This document shows, piece after piece, positions 56,508 through 64,000 of a stretch of 64,000 bases of DNA. The position numbers and the translations under genes are program-made. The notes under the pieces were generated by a model. The model saw only the letters and a program-made list of their open reading frames with translations. It was not told the origin of the DNA and ran no database searches. The DNA comes from Mesodorylaimus sp. YZB2_4 (Eukaryota; Nematoda; Enoplea; Dorylaimida; Dorylaimidae), in contig JASANH010000583.1 in the NCBI GenBank assembly GCA_030248295.1, positions 1-64,000 on the forward strand, read 5' to 3'. Numbering within the stretch: the stretch's first letter is position 1; each line of letters opens with the position of its first letter.

Positions 56508-57137
56508 CCCCACTAAAAAAGGTCTAGAAAATAGACCACGTCCAAGGGCTTAGGAATAGAGAACACAAGGCTGACACAAAAAAAATTCTGAAAAATTCCC
56601 ATCTCCACGAACTTCTCTATTCCTAAGCCCTGACTTGTGTTCGCCATAGATAAAGCGAGGGCAATGTATAGCGTGTCGACTCATAATTCATAGAAGCATT
56701 TGTTGCATTGGTAACATTGGGGTGGTAATCGCTTGTACCAGCAGAGGTGAAAAGTTTTGGTCAATGTTGAAATTATAATGTGAATTGGATTAATGCATAT
56801 TGTATTGTTTTGGTGCAACTGTAGTCATATCAGGATGGTCAGGGGCAATAAATGCAATGCTATGCGCATATAACGAATGTATCCATAAGCTATTGCGTCA
56901 AGCATGAAGCTCCTTGTGATATGGCTATGTGAAGTCAGAGAACCTAATTGTTGTGACCATATAGCAGGAAGCTGCAGCATTCCCGCAGCTAAGCATAGCG
57001 GAATGATATGTCAGGTATTAGGAATAGAGAAGCTCGTAAAGGGGGAAATTTTTCATAATTTTTCTGGGTGGCAGCTTTGTGTTCTCTATTTCCAAGCCCT
57101 TGGCCAGGGTCTATTTTATGGATTTTTTTTAGTGTGG
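56508..57137. mobile_element. Foldback element with CCCACTAAAAAAGGTC ends, copy 2
   Basis: Same family as 53863-54511. Left arm 56508-56632, right arm 57011-57137, inverted, with the shared CTTAGGAATAGAGAACACA core. The two elements are each about 640 bp and 2 kb apart. This copy is more diverged on its right arm. Confidence 0.7.
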
Positions 57138-57456
57138 GTCTTGCTATATTGGCAGGTTCCCAATGGAATTTTTGCATATTTCAACGATTGAGCATTCTGC
57201 TCAAATAAACTCAAAACCCTGATCCTCTAATGCTATCTTCCAGTCGGCCTTCTACCTACAGTTAACGACAACCTTTCAAAAACGAAAACTTTCGTTATAG
57301 CCTACACATTAACCGAATAGCTTTGCCTGTATCCACCGTCTCTTCACCCGAGATAAAAAAAAACAAAAAAACAACACTCATATCACACATTACCCCAGAC
57401 AAACTTGACTGTACATAGACTACAACTTCGTTACCTCTTTCAGAGTTGACGTGAAT

Positions 57457-57837
57457 TTACAATACAAAATTATAAATTCCTCCCACCCACACTTCTCCAA
57501 TTATAGCTGTGCGGCCGCATGCTCTACACCATTGTCCAATGATGAATTCGGCCAGCTCGACCAACCCGTCCACGTTCACAGACGCTTTATCGCCACGAAT
57601 CCAGACGACGTTAGTCAAGGTTACTAACGGAATTTTCCAAAACAACGTGGTTTCAGGGTTATTCCGCGGCTGGCTCACTGCGGTCTTCGTCGATTTTTTC
57701 GCGCCTTTCTTACGGGGACGCTTATCTGTCTTTTGCGGGGTCGCGCCCGATCCACGCCCACGCTTCCGCTTTCCGCCCTTTCGGGCCAACCGCTCGCCTG
57801 TGGCCATGCCACTCGTTTCAGCGTCGCCGGACTCCAT
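57457..57837 (-). CDS. Basic hypothetical protein
   Basis: 126 residues from the ATG at 57837. The N-terminal half is Lys/Arg-rich with RKGGKRKRGRG and KRPRKKGAKK, which could bind nucleic acid or act as a nuclear signal. The C-terminal half is hydrophobic and ordered-looking, with LVTLTNVVWI and a CRACG pair. It is GC-richer than its surroundings, an island in AT-rich DNA. I do not recognise it. A small ORF of a mobile element (compare the Lys-rich ORF at 6900) is possible. Confidence 0.4.
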   Translation of the reverse strand: MESGDAETSGMATGERLARKGGKRKRGRGSGATPQKTDKRPRKKGAKKSTKTAVSQPRNNPETTLFWKIPLVTLTNVVWIRGDKASVNVDGLVELAEFIIGQWCRACGRTAIIGEVWVGGIYNFVL

Positions 57838-57849
57838 TCTAAAATACAA

Positions 57850-59140
57850 GAACGAGTCGGTTTAGACTAGAATCAAGTGTTTAATATCTAGGGGGAACGG
57901 CCTCGATACTACTACTCGCACAGACTGAATGTCAGTTCTGCTGATAGCTACCCGCCCGCAAATTCCGCGGATCTCAGGTCTACTTATGTTCGCGAGTCTT
58001 AGTATCCATTCACTGTTTCGCTCATGTAGGTAAGACTACGCGACGAGATAGTCATAGTTACTCTTGCTGGCTCTTGGCCTACTACTGATTACTCAGTAGC
58101 GTTTCCCGTCCTGGACCACGTGGAGGTGGTCGACACACCAGGGCTTGACTTGATCAGGTACAAAAATTCCACCCTCCCTTTTTCAAGGTTACAATAATTT
58201 ACGGAAAGGGAATATAGGTCACCTACCTACTGTATATTTCATTTCCTCAATAACTTGCTCTGCAAACACTTACGTAGCGCGGGCAAAAATACTCCAAAAC
58301 CACAGGAACAATATTCAATAACACGCAATCCTTATATTTTCAACACCCACTAGAAAAGTTTCACTTATCTCACTTATATCCAACTGCCCCGAAAAATTTT
58401 TATATATGTTACGTATAAGAGAGATCTGCACCAAAATCTACTTACACTTGCAAGACAATCGTCAAAATAATTTATTTATCGCTGACTCATTCTACAGCCC
58501 TGAAAACTAGCTACATAACCAGGCACCTATGCCTAACAAAAATTACGAAATTTGCTGACTCGCCCCAACAATAACCCACTGCTGTCAAATGTTGGACTTT
58601 AAAAATATCCTACGTGACCAATCAATAATCCAAAATATATTCTATACTCTCGAACACTTGCTTTGCAAGCAACTAACTAATGAGGACGTCTTTATACACC
58701 ACTATTTCTTCTTATTGCGCGATATACCTAACATTTGGAGCAACCTCGCCAGATGTTTTTTCCTCGACAAAGGCCTATTCTCACGCCAACTTGCCATGAA
58801 ACCATTTAAAGTTATCACGCCAAATAATCACCGATTCCCCTTGCTGATCAATACCAACAAAAATCTGCAAGCAAAATTAATCCACCCACAAATAACACAT
58901 ACGTACGCCGCTTTGCTTATTTGCACAACACATTGGAATATATTCCAAGCAAATGTATGCCCCTTCGCTGAATTCCACAGCACGTTAAAATTTAGTCGTG
59001 GAATACGATGGTTACGATGATGAGACAGTACAAATTTCTCCACACCGCGTAGCTACCCATAACAAAACTCCGCACGGCTAACCAAATCACGTACCTAAAA
59101 CCATCGACTAAATTTTCTCCTGACCCTAATCTGCTGCCTA
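57850..59140. other. No supported gene
   Basis: Mainly AT-rich sequence. An open frame of 143 codons at 58589-59020 (+) is Asn/Ile/Leu-rich with no motif and is probably chance. The region leads into an inverted copy of repeat family R-A. Confidence 0.35.
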
Positions 59141-59149
59141 GAACAAACA

Positions 59150-59440
59150 TGCACGGCGACCTACATCGCGTCTCGCCATGGTCCTCCTTCCTTCTAACTT
59201 TTTTACCTCAAACCATCAAGAAAAAACACGAAATTACTTTCATCATTTTCACCGCGAAATTCTCCACACACTTCATCCATAAAATTTCTATGTCATCACT
59301 GAAAATTTCGAAAAATCACTGATCATAACATCACCTCACTGCCACCCGCCGCCTTTCCTTCAACACGTACGTATATACCCCCGCGTGCTATACTGCCGCC
59401 ATTTGCACCGACTTGCACCAGTCACCACACTATATTTTCC
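59150..59440 (-). repeat. Dispersed repeat family R-A, copy 3 (inverted)
   Basis: On the complement it reads CTGTGGAAAATATAGTG, GTCGGTGCAAATGGCGGCAG and GGAAAGGCGGCGGGTGGCAG, matching 51630-52330. It lies directly before the BEL/Pao coding region. Confidence 0.6.
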
Positions 59441-59735
59441 ACAGGCCTCACACGCAAACTGTAAGACTACTTGTCTCACAGAAAAGGTTTACTACTCGAC
59501 CGCACCGAGTACGCACAGGCATGACACTGATTAGGGAACGAGCATCTACCCGAAGAGCAAAAGTGCACTGGCACAAAACAAACAAACAACATACACCAGA
59601 CAAAGGAAGGACCAGTTCCACACACAGCAATCACCAAATATCACCAGACAGGCCTAACATCAGGCGAGGTCATTCTCATTTGCATAACTTGGTCTTGGTC
59701 TACAGTCGGGTCACTCCGCCTCCAAATGTCACTCG

Positions 59736-60770
59736 ATGCGCCCGTGTCGTCATTGCAAAAAGACAGGACACCATCGTAGTCTCTGCTATCAGAAATTTGG
59801 TAGGCTACCAGAAGTCGTGAGTGTGGCTACTGAGCAGGCATCGGGTTTTGTTTCTGGGACTTCAGAAGGCTCCTTGTTGTCCTCGGGAGACACTGTTTTG
59901 TTGCAGATGGCTCGTGCTTTAGTGCAATCGCCGACAGGGTCGAGATCGGCCACCGTGCGTCTTTTGCTTGATGGGGTTAGTCATCGCTCCTACATCACTT
60001 CGGGTTTAGCAAGTCGTTTGGGATTGAAGCCCAAGGGGTCGCAGAAGATTTCTGTCCACACCTTTGGTGCAGTTGCGGCTAGAGAGATCGATACTGCTTT
60101 GGTCGATGTTCCTCTTCGTTTACTCGATGGTTCTAATACCACTTTGTCTGTCAATGAGGTGCCGCATATCACGGGTAGTTTGCAGCGTTCAGCAATCGAT
60201 GTCACGAAATTGCAAGGTCCTTTGTTCAAGTCCTTGCCTTTGGCAGATACGTTGCCTTTCTCTGCGGAGGACATGAATTTGGAGTTGTTGATTGGTTGTG
60301 ACTATTACTGGGATTTCATTTCACCTCAAACGGTGGAGGTGTCGCCTGGCATGTATTTGATGGCTTCTAGTTTGGGTTGGATCCTGACGGGTCGCCAGGC
60401 GAGGGAAGGGGGTCGTCCACAATCAATCACTACTCTGTTCATGTCGCAGCTAGTTTTGAGTGAGTGCGCGTTTCCTTCGTTTTCTGTTGCTGACCCTGAG
60501 GTCAGTGAGCGTTGGGATGTTTCGAAGTTATGGGACTTGGAAACTTTGGGTATCAAGGATCGCGTGAAGGACTCATGGGATGAGGAGGCTCAGTTCAACA
60601 GTACGGTTGAATTTCGTGATGGTCGGTATTTTGTATCTTGGCCTTGGAGGGACAGTTCGGTTGACCTTCCTCTGAATTATGCACTTTCGTTGGGAAGACT
60701 GAGTAGCTTGGTCCGGCGTCACAAGTAGGATCCTTCGTTTTTTGAGCGTTATCAGGCCCTGCTTGACCAA
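59736..60770 (+). pseudogene. BEL/Pao gag end and protease region
   Basis: Opens with a CCHC knuckle (CRHCKKTGHHRSLC, residues 4-17). It then has the DUF1758-like aspartic protease with LLLDGVSHRSYITS, where the family has LLDSGSQRSYI, so the catalytic Asp is kept but the D-S-G triad is lost. The MASSLGWILTGR region typical of the linker before RT follows. TAG at 60726-60728 interrupts the frame, which then runs on with DPSFFERYQALLDQ to the insertion at 60771. Confidence 0.9.
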
Positions 60771-60910
60771 GGGCTGTAAAATGCCCGAAATAGATACCTT
60801 ATTAGGACCTAGACGAACTTGTCTTGAACCTAAAATTTTTCGCTTTAGTGAGGTCACAAAAGCTACACCCCCGAGCCCCATTAAAACAACTAAAACCAAT
60901 TTTATAAAAA
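60771..60910 (-). pseudogene. NUMT piece: mitochondrial ND1
   Basis: On the complement this reads as part of NADH dehydrogenase subunit 1, with the family core KRKILGSRQVRLGPNKVSIS and then GILQP in the usual place. The universal code gives an intact frame here; with AGA as Ser it reads GSSQVRLGPNKV, which is more usual. It starts exactly where the BEL/Pao reading frame is cut. Confidence 0.8.
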
Positions 60911-61221
60911 TTTAATTAATGTCATGATTTAAACTGTCAAACATTGCAAATAAAAGATATTACAACAATCTTATTGTATTATACTCCTTTGAGTTAGTTT
61001 ATTGTTTTTATAATTAATTATTTTGAAGGAAATATTATTTATTCTATTAATCTACCTGAGATAGCCTGTGTAACCCCAGATCCCAAAGGTTATTTTCATT
61101 CAGTTAAGAATTTAAATCTCAGGAGCATGGATCCTGTAGTTTATTTACCCTAAAGATTTAATTTTTTTGTCTGGTTTAAGCCTTGTTTGCAATATCACTG
61201 CAAAATTAAAACATTAATTAA

Positions 61222-61308
61222 ATAGCTTGATTAACTAGTTGTAATCATAAAAAAATTGGGTTTCTTTATTTAGTACTAGCCCTATTCATAGGAATTTTAG
61301 GGTCCACT
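61222..61308 (+). pseudogene. NUMT piece: mitochondrial COI N-terminus
   Basis: Reads as the start of cytochrome c oxidase I under the invertebrate mitochondrial code: ATA (Met), a TGA as Trp, then LTSCNHKKIGFLYL and the following GILGST. TGA in frame rules out a nuclear gene. An AT-rich 300-bp stretch before it (60911-61221) is probably further mitochondrial sequence that I cannot identify. Confidence 0.75.
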
Positions 61309-61310
61309 TA

Positions 61311-61390
61311 AAAGGATCTTTCGAGCGCTTTCGGAGAAAGCGTTTTTACAGGTGGGCTTGCAACCCCCTGATAGGGATGTCACTCCCACT
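61311..61390 (+). repeat. Rearranged copy of BEL/Pao RT sequence
   Basis: AAGGATCTTTCGAG joins GAGAAAGCGTTTTTAC and GGTGGGCTTGCA, with an internal gap relative to the same words at 61670-61690 and 61784-61835. A templated, internally deleted copy of nearby sequence. Confidence 0.75.
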
Positions 61391-61474
61391 CCCAGATGTG
61401 CCAAAGGGAGAGGAAAACCCACTCCCTGATGTGGCAAAGGGAGAGGAAAACCCACTCCCTTTGGCACATCAGGC
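61391..61474. repeat. Short tandem plus inverted repeat
   Basis: GCCAAAGGGAGAGGAAAACC and following CACTCCC is present twice in tandem (one copy with a missing base). CTCCCTTTGGCACATC then inverts GATGTGCCAAAGGGAG. It lies between rearranged element DNA and a second mitochondrial piece. Confidence 0.75.
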
Positions 61475-61519
61475 ATATTTTTAGCTATAGCTAGAATTGG
61501 AATCCTTGGCTACACTCAT
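61475..61519 (+). pseudogene. NUMT piece: mitochondrial COI internal segment
   Basis: 15 codons. With ATA as Met and AGA as Ser it reads MFLAMASIGILGYTH, matching the COI helix before the VWAHHM motif. BEL/Pao RT resumes directly after it. Short, so less certain than the COI start. Confidence 0.55.
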
Positions 61520-61520
61520 C

Positions 61521-63799
61521 GTCAGTTGGAGAGTGGCATTATCGAGAAGGTGGGTGACTGGAGTGTGGTGGGTCCTGTGCAGCATTATCTGCCCCACCAC
61601 GCGGTCATCACGCCACACAAGGCTACGACGAAGTTGAGAGTTGTCTATGATGGCTCTGCAAGGACTCGGAAGGATCTTTCGAGCCTGAATGATTGTTTAT
61701 TGCGCGGCCCTGTCTTTTTAGAAGACGTCTGTAGCTTGTTGCTTCGATTTCGGTCGCATTCGGTCGGGTTAGTCTCTGACATCGAGAAAGCGTTTTTACT
61801 GGTGGGCTTGCAGGCTGCTGATAGATATGTCACTCGTTTTCTTTGGTTGAAAAATCCAAAGGTGTTGTCCGTGGAGGCTAATTCGGCTACTTATCGATTT
61901 ACCCGCGTTCCGTTTGGCATTGTATCTAGTCCGTTTTTGCTAGCGGCTACCATAAAGTATCACCTGGCTAAGGAGGGCAGTGATATCGTGGATCTGATTT
62001 CGAGGAATATCTACGTTGATAACATTATTACTGGCGTTTCATCGGAAGAGTTGGCCATCGCTTTTTATAGGCAGGCGAAGTCCATTTTTGAATCTGCTTC
62101 GATGAATGTGCGGGAGCGGGCGTCTAACTCGGCTACCTTCTTGGATTTTGTACCGCTTGAGAATCGAGTCGCAAATCAGGCTGTTTCGGTGCTTGGTTAT
62201 TCTTGGGTGTTAAAGGATGACACGTTGGGTGTCGTCCTTCCCACGGGTCTCATATCTAGCTCGCCTCTGACGAAGCGTAGTGTCTTGAAGTTCATTGCAT
62301 CGTACTTCGATCCATTGGGTCTGTTTAGCCCAGTCTTATTGGTTGCAAAGCGGTTCTTGCAGCAACTGTGGGTGCTGAAAGTCGGCTGGGATGAGGTCCT
62401 ATCTCATAACCAGTTCTCCCTGTGGGAGAAAATTCTGGCGGATATTCGTTCTTGTTCGAATTTAGTGTTCCCTCGATATTTGGGTCTCTCAGACGGGCAG
62501 GTCTCCTTGCACTGTTTTTGTGATTCATCGCAGAAGGCATATGGAACGTGCGTATATCTTCTTTTTCGCTCCGATGGACAGTTAGTTAGCCATCTCGTGT
62601 TTGCCAAGAGTAGAATGGCTCCTTTACGAGTTCTTACTTTAACACGATTGGAGTTTATGGCCATGCACATTGGTAGCAAGGCAATCTCGTTTGATGAGGC
62701 TATTTTGGGTCTTGAGGTCACTCGGAAAGTCTTGTGGACGGACTCACAGTGTGTTCTGCACTGGCTGAAACCTGTCAAACCTCTTTCGGTGTTTGTTCGT
62801 AATCGCGTTTCTAAGATCAAAAAAGTTAGTGGGTTGGAGTATCGGTATGTTCCGACGGCTGAGAACCCAGCAGATTTGGCTTCTCGTGGGCTTTCGGCAA
62901 AGGTTTTGGTGAGTTCTCCGCTGTGGTGGCATGGCCCTTCGTGGTTGTGCTCGGGTGCTGCCTCGTGGCCTTTTACCGACTTCCTTAGTCGGGTGGACAG
63001 CGGGACCGAGGAAGAAGTGGAGCGGGAAACTGCCCCCTCTCTAGCGGCTGTTGCCCCTGAAGTTGCTATCGAGTCACCTTTTGGTATCGAGTCTGCTCGA
63101 TTTTCGTCCCTCACTAAGCTTTTGCGCGTTACGGCTTTGGCATGGCGGTTTATTCAACGTCTACGTAAGCTGCCAGTAGAGCCACAACTGGGGGCTGCTG
63201 ATCTTTGGCTAGCAAAACTTCAGTGGGTGAAGTATGTTCAAAGGAAGCATTTCGCGGGTGTCTTTGCAGCACTAGAGAAGGGTGAGAAGCATCCTCTGGT
63301 GGCTGAGTTCGAGCTGTGGGTTGACAAAAATGGGTTATTGCGGTGTGGAGGCCGGCTGGCTAACGCCGAATTGCCAGAGGGGGCGTTATTTCCGATTCTA
63401 CTGCCTAAGAATGAGTACTTTACGATGTTGGTTATTCGGAGTTTTCATTAGAAGTTGTTTCATGTGGGTGTAGCGCATACGCTGGCAGAGATTCGCAAGG
63501 AGTTTTGGATTCCGTCAGGTCGATCTCAGGTCTTTAAATACGTTCGATCGTGTGGTAGGTGTAGACGTGTGGATGGCGGCCCATATAAGGTGCCCTCCAT
63601 GCCCGCGTATCCGAGATGCAGGGTTACTGCCTCTCCAGCGTTCACATTCACTGGTCTTGACTACCTGGGTCTGCTGACGGTGCGGAATTTAGGCAAGGTC
63701 TGGGTTTGCTTGTTTACTTGCTTGGCTACTCGGGCGATTCATTTAGAGGTTGTCGTGAATATGTCGGCAGAAGAGTTTCTTTTGTCGCTGGTTGCAAGT
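61521..63799 (+). pseudogene. BEL/Pao reverse transcriptase, RNase H and integrase
   Basis: RT with the fingers LRVVYDGSART and the catalytic IYVDNIITG (Tyr-Val-Asp-Asn, where the family has Y-V-D-D). The connection and RNase H-like region follows (KRSVLKFIASYFDPLGLFSP and later LWTDSQCVLHWL). The integrase zinc module (HVGVAHTLAEIRKEFW, then CGRC) and the first catalytic Asp region FTGLDYLG come next. The change of the second RT Asp to Asn should abolish polymerase activity, independent of the in-frame TAG at 63449-63451. Confidence 0.9.
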
Positions 63800-63925
63800 G
63801 CACATCCCAGTTGCATGTGGTCGTTGAGAGCAGTGATGGGAACTGTCTATTGCAGTGAACCCTTCGGCTGTAATCACGATGTATCCTCTCACTGAAGATA
63901 ACCGGTGTGCTAAGCGAAGGGTTCA
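63800..63925. mobile_element. ~125-bp insertion in the BEL/Pao integrase
   Basis: The integrase frame is well matched up to EEFLLSL and again from FMARRGKPTAIWSDNAAQF (63929 on), with about 125 bp of unrelated sequence between. I found no clear inverted ends or target duplication. It could be a tiny MITE or a filler. Confidence 0.5.
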
Positions 63926-64000
63926 TGGCTCGCCGAGGCAAGCCTACTGCCATTTGGTCTGATAACGCCGCCCAATTTCGGGTGGTTCAGGCTGCGGTGA

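Larger units (their letters stand above)
59736..64000 (+). mobile_element. BEL/Pao retrotransposon, 5'-truncated, window-truncated
   Basis: Pol reads in order: zinc knuckle, DUF1758-type protease, reverse transcriptase, RNase H-like region, integrase zinc-binding and core, and runs past 64000. Most of gag and any LTR upstream are absent. It is interrupted by a 750-bp patchwork of mitochondrial and rearranged element DNA (60771-61520), by in-frame TAG at 60726-60728 and 63449-63451, and by a 125-bp insertion at about 63800-63925. Confidence 0.93.

Noticed and set aside
58589-59020. 143-codon ORF as a gene
   Set aside because: AT-rich composition, no motif, and next to repeat DNA. Probably chance, although its length is notable.
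61060-61200. Complete mitochondrial tRNA genes in the NUMT
   Set aside because: Some tRNA-like words are present, but I could not fold a full cloverleaf by eye.
1-64000. CRISPR array or bacterial operon
   Set aside because: The window has spliced genes and eukaryotic mobile elements. No spaced direct repeats of CRISPR type were seen.

Overview
The window is repeat-dense DNA from an animal, most likely a protostome invertebrate. Three things point there: short GT-AG introns of about 45-85 bp, a broad set of animal transposons, and mitochondrial gene pieces inside one retroelement that only read well under the invertebrate mitochondrial code (TGA as Trp, ATA as Met, AGA as Ser). I saw no convincing conserved single-copy host gene. 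Almost everything identifiable is a mobile element, complete, broken or nested.

Layout: 1-2.4 kb holds a weak LTR-element remnant with a retropepsin. 3.8-4.5 kb is a foldback element. 6.4-10.2 kb looks like a degraded LINE-like element with an unusual set of tandem hairpins, a lysine-rich ORF and a pre-reverse-transcriptase segment. 10.2-12.4 kb is a truncated, pseudogenised piece of a Polinton. 14.87-30.18 kb is the centrepiece: an apparently intact Polinton/Maverick (adintovirus-like) element of about 15.3 kb with 271-bp terminal inverted repeats. 31.5-33.7 kb holds a hAT transposase relic and a tRNA-derived SINE. 34.5-38.5 kb is a dead Ty3/gypsy element on the minus strand. 39.3-46.1 kb holds possible exons of an unknown spliced minus-strand gene. 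It is interrupted by a MULE-like transposon, which carries a Harbinger-type element in its own TIR, which in turn contains a smaller MITE. A second 3-bp-TSD MITE follows. 46.4-49.2 kb is a decayed CACTA/EnSpm-type transposase gene. 49.4-59.4 kb is low-complexity and Ser/Thr-rich coding debris cut up by foldback elements. 59.7-64 kb is a BEL/Pao retroelement running off the window, broken by a mitochondrial-DNA patchwork.

The Polinton is organised as two opposed blocks. On the minus strand, from the centre leftwards, lie a PC4-like ssDNA-binding candidate, a Cys-rich protein, the packaging ATPase, a basic/hydrophobic small protein, a PY-like protein, a retroviral-type integrase with a chromodomain, a two-TM protein, the penton-like minor capsid protein, a core-like (pX-like) protein, the major capsid protein and the adenain-like protease. 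On the plus strand lie a membrane glycoprotein-like gene and an 11-exon protein-primed DNA polymerase B with all Exo and Pol motifs. Together these supply replication, integration, capsid assembly, maturation and genome packaging, so the element has the gene set of an integrated virus.
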